Shown: positions 24,695-35,583, counted from the stretch's first letter. The stretch is 64,000 nucleotides of DNA from Hibiscus mutabilis (GCA_019671005.1 CM033714.1:81025909-81089908); one strand, 5' to 3'. Translations and numbers: made by a program. Notes: generated by a model not told the origin, from the letters alone.

Positions 24695-26168
24695 TTACTC
24701 CGAGAGTTCGTCATCGTAGATGATTAGTTTCCTTCTAGTCGGTGTCTTGATTATCTTGCTTGAACGCGATGGTTGTTTTCTTGTTGCCGGTGGTTGAATC
24801 GATCCTCGTACGGGGTTGTCCTCATCGTCTTCTTCATCAATGTCAATGGCTTTTTGCTTGGAGGATTCAATTGGTGCGGTCTTTATTGGTTCAATTGAGG
24901 ACTCGTCTGAATCTGAAAAATCAGAAAATGATTCCGTAGGAGTTGATTCGGGTATAGGTGCTTTACCTTTGGCTTTTGCAGTGGTTGCCGGGATGGCTTT
25001 GGTTGTCGTGGCATCTTCAGGGTTGGTTGCCGTGGTGTCAGCTTCCTTGGTTGCCGTGGCGACTGCTTCATTAGTTGCCGGGGCAAGGATCTCGGGGGGA
25101 AAGATTGGGAACGGCACGCGATTGTCCGGGTACTTTCCTAGGATGACTTGGGTGATGGCATTGTTGTGCTCCTTCATGTACCGTATGAACATTAGTTGCC
25201 GATCTTCAATTTGCCTTAGACGGCTTGCCAATGGGTTCAAAAGTGCTTCAAAGTGTCCCGGGATTAATGGCCGAGTTGCCCTGGCGTCAGGTGCTTGGGC
25301 ATTAGGGATTGTCGCAGCGGCAGGAGTTGCCGTGACAATTGGAGGCCTTGAAGAATCTCCCGGTGCCTCTCCCATTAGCTTTCGGATTAGTGCTTGATTC
25401 CAACCAGACTTGGGTAGGGCCTTTTCATCGGTGGACTCACTCGGGACAAGCATCTCCTTGCAAAGATTAGAAATTAAGCAAGGGAAGAAAAGATAACCCT
25501 ATCTCTTTTGAGTCAGCATACAAAAATCTCATCACAAATAATTTTTCCAATGTTAATGATGCGATTATGCAAAATAGAATGTATGAGCAAAAGACGTGGT
25601 ATATCAACGGTAGTATTGTGTGTGGAGGGCATTAAAGAAGTTTTAACAAACTTATTCCATAGTTTTGCCTCGGGTTTAAGCCGAAGGCGATTTACCGTGC
25701 CCTTGTATTTACCGTCGTTCCAATGAGTTCCCGGTTGAGTGAGTTCTTGAAACACCTTGTCGAGTTGCTTGGGATTGATTTGGTCAACGAAGGCTTGATG
25801 CTCGTCCTTCTCAATGTAAAGTCCGTAAAAGGTGTTGATGCTTTCGGGACTTATAAGTATAGCCTTGTCACGAAAAAAAACATAAGGATTATCCGGGTTA
25901 GGTGAGTGAGCATAGAATTCTCTTACCCATGAGATGTTACCCGGTTCCGGTTGATGGCAAAAGATTTGCCACTTTTGATGTGCAATCCTCTTGAAGATGA
26001 ATGGTTCAAGGCCGAAATCTTGATGAGAGTTGGAGTATTCAAAGCCTTGTTCTTCATGAATCTTCCGGCTTTCAAACTTGGATTGAAATCTTTCTTGAAC
26101 CACCGGTGTAGCAAACTTCTTGTATCTTGGTTCTTTGAATGAACTAAAAGTTTAATCTTGGATGCCAT
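24695..26168 (-). pseudogene. Extra ORF of the Athila element (Transposase_32-like plant transposon protein)
   Basis: This lies where Athila elements carry an additional, often called env-like, ORF. The conserved part (WVREFYAHSPNPDN, KAILISPESINTFYGL, then a GTHWNDG block and LLLIHSILHNRIINIGKIICDEI) matches the Pfam family 'Putative plant transposon protein' (PF20167, from memory), whose function is unknown. The start MASK at 26168 is typical, but the frame shifts near 26105. In-frame stops follow the CDEIFVC block (TGA at 25513-25515 and a TAA about 50 bases on), after which the frame resumes to 24695 with a low-complexity Ala/Thr/Pro tail (NEAVATATKEADTTATN) and a basic C-terminus. Part of the tail derives from the micro-palindrome. 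I see no signal peptide or membrane segment, so an envelope role is not supported. Confidence 0.8.
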
Positions 26169-26713
26169 GGATGATCTTGGTTGTGGGTAAAAACAAAGAA
26201 AAGAAAAGAAAATAAACTAAAAAGTTGCAAGATAGAAAGTAGGAATAGGTTAAGGGTGATGGGTTTTATAGAAAAGATAGGTGGGTGGGATTAGGGGAAA
26301 ACGAAAAAAGGTTTAGGGTTTTGTAGGAGTTGTCGACAAGGGTTTTGGTTAGGATGAATTGGAGGCTTTATATAAGCCTTAGATTCAGCCCATTAGTTTC
26401 CTTGTTGAAGATGTTTTCCTACTTGGTTTAGAATTCCTTCTTTATCTTGAACTTCCTTTCCTACAATTCAAAAACAAATCAAATAAGGATTAAAATTAAA
26501 GATAAACTAATAAAGAAAATAAATAAAGATGTGTAATAGGATTCTTGAACTTGAATAAAAAAATCTATCCTAAAACTACTAATAATCGGAAAAAAATAAT
26601 AAAATAAAATAAAAAAATCGAAAAAAATAAAATAATGAAATAGTCGAAAAAAATAAAAATAAAAAAAAATAAAAAAAATAAAAAAAATAAAAATATAAAA
26701 AGGGAGAGCATGC
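26169..26713 (-). other. Spacer between integrase and the extra ORF, with an A-rich tract
   Basis: No gene. Positions 26585-26700 are an AAAAAT/AAAAT low-complexity run on the plus strand. The other notable item is a TATA-like box at 26366-26376. Confidence 0.6.
26366..26376 (-). promoter_or_regulatory. Possible internal TATA box for the extra ORF
   Basis: In element orientation CTTATATAAAG stands about 200 bases before the ATG of the third ORF and about 340 bases after the integrase stop. A start some 30 bases downstream would give a short leader. Sequence evidence only. Confidence 0.35.
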
Positions 26714-28744
26714 TCATGCATCTCCTAAATTGACCACTTCCTTGTTACGTTCCACATGGGCACCATTGTAGTGCTTCAATCTTTGTCCATTAACTTTGAA
26801 TTCATGGTTGTCAGAGATGGACTTGATTATCACGGCACCATGCGAGAATGGTTTGACGACTTCAAATGGTCCCGACCATCTTGATTTCAGCTTTCGTGGG
26901 AAAAGTTTTAGCCGAGAATTGAATAGGAGAACTAGTTGCCCTGGCGTGAATTGTCGTGGCAATAGTTTCTTGTCGTGCCATCGCTTTGTTTTCTCCTTGT
27001 AGATTCGTGCATTGTTATAGGCGAGTGCACGGAATTCTTCTATCTCGTTGAGATCCATCAAATGCTTTTGTCTGGCACTTTCCCAATCCATATTCACGGT
27101 CTTGATTGCCCAGTACGCCTTGTGCTCGATTTCCATCGGTAGATGACATGTTTTACCATAGACAAGTCGGAAGGGGGACATACCTAAGGGTGTTTTGAAT
27201 GCAGTGCAATATGCCCAAAGTGCGTCATCTAGTCTTAATGACCAATCCTTCCTTGAGGGATTTACAACTTTCTCGAGTATACCCTTCAATTCCCGGTTGG
27301 AAATTTCTGCTTGCCCGTTGGTTTGTGGGTGATATGCCGTGGCGATCTTGTGTGATATGCTGAAGCGTTGCAATATCTTGGCAATTAGTCTGTTGTCAAA
27401 ATGCTTGCCTTCGTCGCTGATAATTGCTCTCGGCATCCCAAACCGTGTAAATATGTTTTTCTGCATGAATCGATGCACGGTCTTGGAATCGTTGTTGGGA
27501 ACTGCAGCTGCCTCTACCCATTTAGACACATAGTCGACGGCAAGTAAGATGTAGAGGTTGCCGAATGAAGATGGGAAGGGTCCCATAAAGTCAATCCCCC
27601 ATACATCGAACAGTTCCACCTCGATGATGTTCTGGAGTGGCATCTCATGTCGTCTAGAGATATTGCCCGTCCTCTGGCAACGATCACATTGCTTGTAAAA
27701 GACTTGGGCATCTTTGTACAATGTTGGCCAATACAACCCGGATTGCAAGACTTTGGCCGCGGTACGAGTTCCTCCAAAATGTCCTCCATAGGGTGAAGAA
27801 TGACATTGCCGGAGTACATTGTGTTGCTCTTCTTCAGGGACACATCGGCGTATAACCTGATCTGCACATTGTTTAAACAAAAGAGGCTCGTCCCAAAAGT
27901 AATGCTTAGCATCATGGCGGAACCGCTTCTTTCCTTGGTGAGTAATGCCATAAGGAAAAATACCACAAACAAGGAAGTTAACTAAATCCGCGTACCAGGG
28001 TATTGCCGAGGCATGTGCTGTCGTGGCGACTGCTCCCAAAATTGCAGAGGCGTGCGCGTCAAAGACTGCTGCGGCGTCGAAAGTTGCCGAGGCGTGTGCA
28101 TCCATGGTTGCCGAGGCGTCTAGGGTTGCCGAGGCAACTAAAATTTGTTCATCCGGGAATGTATCACATATCTCAAGATTCGCGTCCTCCTCCTTATTGT
28201 GTTCCAAACGTGATAAGTGATCGGCCACTTGATTTTCTGTTCCTTTCCTGTCCTTAATTTCAATATCAAATTCTTGTAAAATTAATATCCAACGAATCAA
28301 ACGAGGTTTAGCATCCTTTTTAGCAAATAAGTATTTGATTGCCGAATGGTCCGTATGAACAATTACCTTTGTACCAATTACATAAGATCGGAACTTGTCA
28401 AATGCGAAAACTACAGCTAGTAACTCTTTCTCCGTTGTTGTGTAATTCACTTGAGCACCATTAAGAGTTTTACTAGCGTAGTATATCACATGGAAGGTCT
28501 TACCTGTGCGTTGGCCTAGGACTGCTCCTACCGCGAAATCACTTGCATCATACATGAGCTCAAAAGGTAGCGTCCAATCTGGTGGAACGACAATGGGTGC
28601 CGAGGTAGGCTTTTTCTTTAGGGTTTCGAATGCTTGGGTGCAAGAATCATCAAAATCGAAGACTTTATCCTGTTCAAGCAGATTACACAAGGGTTTAGTG
28701 ATTTTAGAAAAATTATGAATGAACCTCCTCCCAAAAACCTGCAT
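26714..28744 (-). pseudogene. Athila RNase H and integrase
   Basis: The 676-codon frame holds RNase H (DASDFAVGAVLGQ, then TTTEKELLAVVFA, TDHSAIKYL and a terminal DHLSRLE), a linker, the integrase zinc domain (H...H...CDRCQ), the DDE core (WGIDFMGPFP, the AVDYVSKWVEA block, ISDEGKHF, YHPQTNGQAEISNRE) and a C-terminal RWSGPFEV block. The three acidic residues are present. The linker is expanded by alanine-rich repeats ASATLDASATMDAHASAT (about residues 210-255), encoded by GCCTCGGCAAC-type copies at 28000-28140; related elements have a short linker here. The frame starts within the RT-RNase H connection after a frameshift. No chromodomain is seen, as expected for Athila. Confidence 0.9.
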
Positions 28745-29291
28745 GTCCGAGAAAACTTCGAATTCCTTTAACCGAACTTTGTGGGGGTAATCTCTCGATC
28801 ACGTCCACCTTGGCTTTGTCAACTTCAATTCCCTTGGATGAAATCTTGTGGCCGAGCACTATTCCTTCATCTACCATAAAGTGGCATTTCTCCCAATTGA
28901 GGACTAAATCCGTTTCTTCGCATCTTGCTAACACCCTATCTAAATTGCTGAGGCAGCCGTCGAAGTCATTACCAAAAACCGAAAAATCATCCATGAAGAT
29001 CTCAAGGAAGTCTTTGACCATGTCTGAAAAGAGTGCCATCATGCATCTTTGGAAGGTTGTCGGGGCGTTACACAATCCGAACGGCATCCTTCGGAAGGCA
29101 TAAGTGCCGTATGGGCATGTGAAGGTTGTCTTTTCTTGATCTTCTGGTGCTATGGCAATCTGATTGTAACCTGAATAACCATCAAGAAAACAATAAAAGG
29201 GTTTACCTGCAAGACGGTCAAGCATTTGATCAATAAAGGGTAATGGGAAGTGATCTTTCCTAGTGGCTTTGTTTAGCTTTCGATAGTCCAT
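28713..29291 (-). pseudogene. Athila reverse transcriptase core
   Basis: The frame covers the palm and fingers of a Ty3-type reverse transcriptase, which copies element RNA to DNA. It begins at the DYRKLNKATRKDHFPLPFID block, has DGYSGYNQI, the PFGLCNAPTTFQ motif, and the catalytic FMDDFSVFG box (YxDD equivalent), followed by CHFMVDEGIVLGHKIS. A break lies upstream (29292-29358 is not open in this frame) and another at its end near 28740, where the thumb (RSFLGHAGF) passes into another frame. The catalytic residues are intact. Confidence 0.9.
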
Positions 29292-29358
29292 ACAAAACCC
29301 TCCAACCGGTCACACACCTGGTTGGGATAAGTTCATTATTTTCATTGCTTACCACTTA

Positions 29359-31476
29359 TTATACCTCCCTTTTTCGGTACACATTGTACGGACTTACCCA
29401 CGTACTATCGAAGATAGGGTATATAATGCCGGCGTCAAGCCACTTGATGATTTCTTTCATTACAGCCCCTTTCATGGCATGATTCAGTCTCCTCTGGGCC
29501 TCAATTGAAGGTTTGTGATCATCTTCCAACAAGATCTTGTGCACGCACACCGCCGGGCTAATTCCCTTCAAGTCGGCAATTGTCCACCCTATTGCCTTTT
29601 TGTGTAGCTTCAACATCTTGATCAGCTTCTTTTCCTGCTCAGGCTGTAACTTAGAAGAAATAATTACAGGCAATGTATTATTGGTTCGTAAGTATGCATA
29701 TTTTAGTTGATCTGGCAATTGTTTCAACTCAAGAATTGGTGGATGTTCAATAGAGGGTTTTTCGAGCTTACCTTCCTTACCTGAGTACTCCAGTGGTTCA
29801 AAGTATGTACATGGTCGATTGACTAGCGAATTTGCCTCTTCTTGTTGTTCCTCATCGACCGGTTCTTCATACTCCTCAGGTTCCTCTTGATCGGCAATGT
29901 AGTTACCGAGGCAACTAAATTCCTCATCGAAGCTAAACTCTGTCGTGGCATGAAGTAGTTGGCATTCTTCTGGATCATCGGCATGCCTTAGTGTTTGGAA
30001 CACATTTAGTTTAACTTGCTGGTCATTCACCCTCATTGTGAGTTTTCCCTTTTCAACGTCGATCAAGGTTCTCCCTGTCGCTAGGAATGGTCTCCCGAGA
30101 ATGATAGGTGCATGCTCATCTACTTCACAATCCAAAACAATAAAGTCAGCGGGAAAAATAAATTTATCAACTTTTACCAGTATGTCCTCAATTTTTTCCT
30201 CTGGATGCACATAGGATCTGTCGGCTAGCTGCAGCATAACTGTTGTAGGTCTTGCCTTCCCGATTCCTAGTTTCTGGAAAACCGATTTAGGCATCAAGTT
30301 TATGCTAGCCCATAGGTCGCATAGTGCTTTCCCGACATAGTGATTTCCAATGGAACAAGGTATTGTGAAACTTCCGGGATCCTTCAACTTGGGTGGCATA
30401 CGATTGTGCAACATTGCCATGCATCCCTCTGTCGCGGCAACTGTTTCGAACTCTCCTAGCCTTGTTCTCTTGGACACAATGTCTTTAAGAAACTTGGCAT
30501 AGTTTGGCATTTGTTCAATTGCTTCCACCGGTGGCAAGTTGATGTGGACTTGCTTTATGATATCAAGAAACTTCTTGAATTGGTATTCTTGCTTTTGTCG
30601 CTTCAACCTTTGTGGGAATGGTGGTGGAAGTCGGATATCTTCGATCCTTTCATTGGTTTGAAACCTGATTGACGGCATTGCCGGGACATCTGGAGTTGCC
30701 AAGGCATTATCAACTGGGGTTGCCGAAGCATGCTTATCGCAAGTTGCCGAGGCGTCTTTATCGTCGGTTGCCGAGGCATGCTTATTGCCGGTTGCCGCGG
30801 CAATTCCTGGTTCGGCATCTGAGGCTTTGCCGCTAGGTTCGTCTTGATCTTTTTGTGGAGTTTTGTTTGACGAGCGGGTTTGAACCTCTCTAAGTTGTTG
30901 GCCACTTCTAGTGGTGATCGCCTTACATTGCTCATGGCCAGTTCCTCTCGCGACTTCAGTATCGCTAGGTAAACCTCCTTGTGGTCTAGTATCCAGATTT
31001 TGAGCAAACTGTCCGACTTGATTTTCTAATGATTTGATTGCCGCCTCTTGGTTTTGCAATCTCATCTCGGTCCTGTTAATAAAAGCATCAGTTCTTTTTA
31101 TGAAATTACTATTCTCAGCCATATAATATTCAGTTTTCATCATAAAAGTATTTAGAGAATTTTCCAAAGAACTAGATGTTGTCGGTTGTTGCCGCGGCAT
31201 CCATTGCCGTGGCATATTCTCTTTGGAATCCCGATGCTTGTGCATTCTGATTGTTCCGTTTAGAGCATTGTTGGGATTACTCCATGAAAAATTCGGGTGC
31301 TTCTTCCAAGCTGGATTGTATGTATTGGACATCATGTTGTTGCTCCGATTGTAATTCCCCACATAGAAGCTGGATTCCGGATCCTGCATACATTCAGAAG
31401 AATTATGGTTATCACCACATAACTCACAAAAAGAATCCATTACCTTGACTTCATGTGTGTTGTTTGGTTTTTGCAT
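29359..31476 (-). pseudogene. Athila gag C-terminus, protease and start of reverse transcriptase
   Basis: The 705-codon frame starts with a CCHC-type zinc knuckle (CELCGDNHNSSEC, about residues 17-29). Then come a Gln/Asn-rich region, an alanine-rich insertion of repeated HASAT/DASAT units (about residues 220-265), the Athila LPPPFPQRLKRQKQEYQFKK block with QMPNYAKFLKDI, an aspartic protease region, and the leader into reverse transcriptase ending at DSTWVSPYNV. The protease active-site triad reads DLWAS, where the family has DLGAS; the Gly codon has become TGG at 30310-30312, which should inactivate the enzyme. The frame ends in a shift near 29360-29370. The HASAT repeats come from the micro-palindrome described elsewhere. 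Confidence 0.88.
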
Positions 31477-31477
31477 G

Positions 31478-32371
31478 TTCGGACCATCTTGGTTAAAGCG
31501 GCCAATTGTGCGAAAATTGAATCGATGATCCTAGTTCATGTATTGTGGCTTGGCGTCTAACTCCTCCTCTTCTAGTGGATGGGAATTGATAATCATTCTT
31601 GGCCAGCCTGTTTAAGATTTGCATTGCTTCTTCCGGCGACTTATCTAGGAGTATGCCGTTTGCCGAGGCATCTAGCATCATCCTTGTTGGTGTATTCACG
31701 GCGTTGTAAAACATCGTTACTTGAGTCCACACCGGGAATCCGTGTAAAGGGCATTTGTGTAGAAGTTCTCTATATCGCTCCCAAGCCTCGTACATGGATT
31801 CATCATCTGCCTACCGAAAAGAAGTAATGTCGTTACAAAGCTTATCAGTCAGATTTGTAGGATTAAATCTAGCAAGGAAATCACGACAAAGATCAGTCCA
31901 AGATGCTATGGATCCGGCAGGAATGCTATTCAACCATGCTTTCGCCCTATCCCTCAGTGAATAGGGGAATAATCTTAATCGTAAGACATCGGGGGTGACT
32001 CCGTGTATCTTAAACGAGTTGCAAATCTCGAGGAAAGATTTCAGATGTTGTCGTGCATCTTCAGTTGTTGAGCCGCCAAATTGACCTATTGTGTTGATCA
32101 TATTAAACATTATTGGTTTCAACTCAAAGTGGTCGGCTTCAATTTCGGGTGCGACAACTCCTGGGTTAAGTCCATCAAGATCTTCTTCAAGATAGTCTCG
32201 AATAGTTCTGTTTCGTGCAAGAATCACTCCTCCTCCTGCTCGAACATCTTGATTCATATTGCCGTCTTGATTTGCCATTGCTTCTCTTATCCTTCGTCTA
32301 AGTCTTTGTAAGGTTCGTTCGATTTCTCGATCAAAGGGATATTCTGGTGAAGTCGGTCTCGCCCTGGTCAT
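31478..32371 (-). pseudogene. Athila gag, N-terminal part
   Basis: The gag protein coats the element RNA in the cytoplasm and forms virus-like particles. The frame is open from 32389, but I prefer the second Met (32371), which gives the typical Athila start MTRAR. An arginine-rich helix (ERTLQRLRRRIRE) follows. The central part has the Athila capsid signature (FELKPIMFNM, then DARQHLKSFLEICNSFK and LFPYSLRDRAKAWLNSIP). The frame is stopped by TAG at 31811-31813, where relatives have a glutamine codon, and then continues in frame as ADDESMYEAWERYRELL. A frameshift near 31480-31520 separates it from the zinc-knuckle segment. It is therefore a recently broken gag. Confidence 0.85.
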
Positions 32372-32473
32372 ATACCAATGCAAAACCAAAGTTTGTTAGC
32401 CCTTTGAATTTTAAACAAGAAAAATAAAAAGAAAGTGCAAGAAAGTAAAAACAAAGCCGCTATTGCCAATCCT

Positions 32474-32487
32474 CGGCAACGGCGCCA
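32474..32487 (-). promoter_or_regulatory. Primer-binding site, tRNA-Asp type
   Basis: In element orientation TGGCGCCGTTGCCG follows the LTR end after a six-base gap. This is the usual Athila primer site, complementary to the 3' end of tRNA-Asp. The next bases are AGG rather than the standard GGG. Confidence 0.8.
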
Positions 32488-32493
32488 AAAACT

Positions 32494-34001
32494 TGTTGCG
32501 GGTAATAAGTGCTACGCAAATGTGCAAGTATACACGTCGCAAGTTATAGTATAAAAGATATCGTCTCCACAGGGATTGGTGCTACTTCAAGAATCTAGTC
32601 TCTTTGCAATCGTAAAAATAAAAACACAAATAAAAGATTATAGAAGTTTAACTAATCTAGAAAGCAAATAAGTAAAAGAAAAGATGAATTCAATTGAGAG
32701 AGATAGGCCAGGTTATCGTGAGTTGAGGTGTGATAGCCGATTGGATCGTCTTGGTAAAAGAGTGCACGGGCAACTCGGTTGCCGTGGCAACTTGCTGTGG
32801 GGTTGCCTTGGCAACTAATCGATGGTTGCCTGGGCAACTACTTGGGCGTCCGGGCAGCAACTTCAAGGTTCGGCGGAGCGCGTCTTCAATGGTTTCTTCT
32901 TATCCCTAAGTCGAAACTCTAGCTACTTGTGCATGCCTTGATAATACATCCTGCGTGAATCAAGGGTGAACAACAACAACCAATCTTGCGCTCCTCTTAG
33001 CCGTTGAAATCCTTAACTTATTCCTAAGCTGGATTAATCTTCACCATCATTGGATTGAATAAAGATCATATTCATTCGTTTCTTGAATCTAACTCTCCCG
33101 ATATTAGATAAATGGATGAAATCACGAGATCCTCTCCCAATTCACTCGCAAACAATAATAAGAACCAAGAATGAATAAACCTTGAAATAGAAAAGTGCAA
33201 ACTCTTATTACCTAAACAAAAACCAATAGTTTCTCACAACCACAAAACACAATAACCATAGCCAAGCAAATTTAGTTCATGGCTAGGTTCCAAAGAAACA
33301 CAAGATAAACAATCCCTAGCATGAACCCAATCGAACAAGGAAGAAAAGATGAAGCTTGTCGAAAATTCCCCTTGCTTCCTCTCTTGGTCTTGTCGAAATT
33401 TGCCCTAATGTTCTCCCTTCAAGTAGTCGAAATCTCCTTGCTATTTATAGGGCTAGGCCAAAGTCCTTCTTTGAGGAGGAGTTTGAGTTGGAATTAAATT
33501 ATCTTTAAAGAATATAATTCTTTATTATAATTTTATTCCTATTAGAACTTCTCCTATCTTCTTGGAATTTAATTCTTCTTTAATCTCTGCATGGCAATCA
33601 AATTCCTTTGGGCTTGGGCCTTGCTCCATGTCATCTTGGGCTTGTAAAGTCATTAATTTCGACATCCCTATTGCATTTTCTCTTTGTCGACAATTGCCAT
33701 GGCATCTGGCTCGGCGTCTCCTTCATGCATTGCCCTGGCAACTAGCTCGGCATATCCTTCATGCATTGCCCTGGCAACTAGCTCGGCATTGCTTTGGCAA
33801 GTGATCCTGCACATACACACACAAAGCACACCAAAGCAGCATCTTTTCCACAAAAACTACCAAGTTATGTAATCAAGCTCAACGATGGAAGGAAACATGG
33901 ATTAATGCATGAATGGCTAACTATGCAACTAATATGAGCCTAAGTCTAACAATAATATGAGTAAAAAGGGTAAGAAAAATAGTACATTTGAACACTTATC
34001 A
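32494..34001 (-). repeat. Athila 5' LTR
   Basis: It has the same termini as the 3' LTR and is followed in element orientation by the primer site six bases on. Its copies of GCCCTGGCAAC at 33729 and 33760 are intact, whereas the matching positions in the 3' LTR have decayed. Confidence 0.92.
33441..33450 (-). promoter_or_regulatory. TATA box of the Athila 5' LTR
   Basis: In element orientation CTATAAATAG is the only well-formed TATA box in the LTR, placed about 550 bases from its start. Transcription would start some 30 bases downstream (inference). Confidence 0.55.
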
Positions 34002-34149
34002 GTTATTCTTTTCCAACTTTTGACAATTGATGGCTAATTGTCATCTCTTTTAGGTCAATCTCACGTGAAGGGGTGACAAGCAATGAGGTGAATCATCCCC
34101 AAATTCCAATTCTTACAAACTAATCACTAAACCAATTTTTAACAGGGGC

Positions 34150-34260
34150 TCGTACCGATACACCTTATGGACGTATCGATACGGCTAGGCTAAGTTGGGT
34201 AAGTTAGTTAAAACATTTGGGATGTATCGATACAAGTCATATTGTATCAATACGCCTAGC
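34150..34260 (+). repeat. Cluster of GTATCGATAC palindromes, right part
   Basis: Four more copies (GTACCGATAC, GTATCGATAC twice, GTATCAATAC) lie in the piece of the same LTR right of the Athila insertion, again in pairs. Confidence 0.7.
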
Positions 34261-34505
34261 TCAACTTCAACATTTTTAGTATTTCCAATAAAACCCCAAC
34301 TTTGAATTTTCACAACTTAGTTACTAAATGACTTTCATTCCTTACGAAAAGGTCCAACAACTTCAATTAAGCCCAAATAAATTTTATTACTTCGAAATTG
34401 GATACAAGGATTTAGCAATTACACCATTCAGGCATAACTGGTACAAAATTTTTGATTACCGAAACCTAATTTTGACTAGACCAGTTTTTGGGGTGTGACA
34501 AGTAA

Positions 34506-35583
34506 GAGGAGTTTGTCTTCAGAATGCATCCCGCTTATCAAGGCTAACCTTTCTTCAAAGGTTTCTAGACTTGTAATGCCTGATCGAGATCAAAAAAGGG
34601 GAAGGATTGGGCATGGTGGGTTAGTGAGGTAAAGAGTGCCACTTAAATAAGATAGAGTTAGGTATATGGGAAATGTTTCTCTCGGAAGTCTAATAATTTG
34701 GAATGGGTCACATTTGAGTTTAATTTGCTAATTTGTTTCAAAGGCTCTATTGAACTTGATATTTGAGAGCCTAATTTTAGTTTTGTTTTATCATGTTTGC
34801 CATGACTTATCGAATTGTTCCATTTCTCAAATCTAGTAAATAATATTTTGAGCCTTTCATTTATCGTTTCAACAAGCATCTTGCAGATAACTTGATTAGA
34901 TTCAAGAAAAACAAAGGCTTTCGTGGGTATTATGGTGATGTACTAATCCTTTAAGTGCATGTAGAACAATAGGTGGCGTCAATACTTGTTTAATGATGAA
35001 AAACATGTCGAGGAAAAGAAACAAATCGAAGTGTCAGAAACATTTAAACAAAGCTGCAAGAAAGTGACACTGACAAGCCTAGGGCAAAGAGAACATGGAC
35101 CATCTTTTGGGACAAAAGCTGCAGCAAGATCAACCCATTAAAGGTTCATACTATCAGAAAACAAAGATCACTACTTCTGAGGCATTGCAAGACAAGAAAC
35201 CCTTGTGGAAGTGAGAAAAGATGATAGTTGAATTCAAGACTGGGACAATGCTACAAAGAACATTACAGAAGAATACATTTTATTCGGTGAATAGAGTTTG
35301 CAAGCTGGAAAAACATAAGTGATGATCTCTTTTTGAACCATGAAAGAAATGCTGGCAGAGAAGCTGGATAAAGAAATATCAAGAATTACTTTACGAGAAA
35401 AGAGTTGTCATCATTACTCGGGTTTTTCGATGTGAAAGGCATGGTGAAATATGGCAAGAGAAAGGTTTATTTGTTGAATCAATGAAACGACAAGCACGAG
35501 TTCCATCAAAATTAAAATTAGCCTTGTTTGTAACAAAGGAAAATTTTCATTGCAAAGAAAGAAGAAAAGAAATAAACAAGGTG
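34506..35583 (+). mobile_element. Internal block 2 of the Tat-type host
   Basis: This is host sequence between the 2.9 kb solo LTR and the minus-strand long-LTR element. There is no conserved domain; short open frames only. It ends at AGGTG, the target site of the next insertion. Confidence 0.55.

Larger units (their letters stand above)
22329..34001 (-). mobile_element. Athila-type LTR retrotransposon, nearly complete, minus strand
   Basis: The element is 11.67 kb, flanked by a perfect TSD GTTAT (22324-22328 and 34002-34006). LTRs of 1503 and 1508 bp differ at about 20 positions plus a few indels (roughly 98.5% identical by eye), indicating a young insertion. In element orientation: 5' LTR, tRNA-Asp-type primer site, gag, protease, reverse transcriptase, RNase H, integrase, an extra ORF of the plant transposon-protein type (Pfam Transposase_32-like), two polypurine tracts, 3' LTR. 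The coding regions carry several stops and frameshifts, so it is not autonomous as it stands. The element is peppered with a GTTGCC/GGCAAC micro-palindrome. Confidence 0.93.
19905..34500 (+). mobile_element. 2.9 kb solo LTR (TGTAACACCCTC...GGGGTGTGACA), split by the Athila element
   Basis: The two pieces, 19905-22328 and 34007-34500, begin TGTAACACCC and end GGGTGTGACA, and the whole is flanked by a perfect 5-bp repeat AGTAA (19900-19904 and 34501-34505). Without the Athila insertion it measures about 2.92 kb. It has no coding region. It contains clusters of GTATCGATAC palindromes in both pieces. Its terminal motif suggests relation to the TGTAACACCCC chromovirus-type LTRs (inference). Confidence 0.85.

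Noticed and set aside
24816..25397. 193-codon plus-strand open frame
   Set aside because: It is the antisense of the extra ORF of the Athila element and its alanine/valine richness mirrors the micro-repeat.
25513..26168. Envelope protein role for the extra ORF
   Set aside because: No signal peptide, membrane segment or cysteine pattern is visible; the conserved part fits a plant transposon-protein family of unknown role.
28003..28257. Arg/Leu-rich and Ala-rich plus-strand open frames
   Set aside because: Antisense readings of the repeat-expanded linker in the RNase H-integrase frame.
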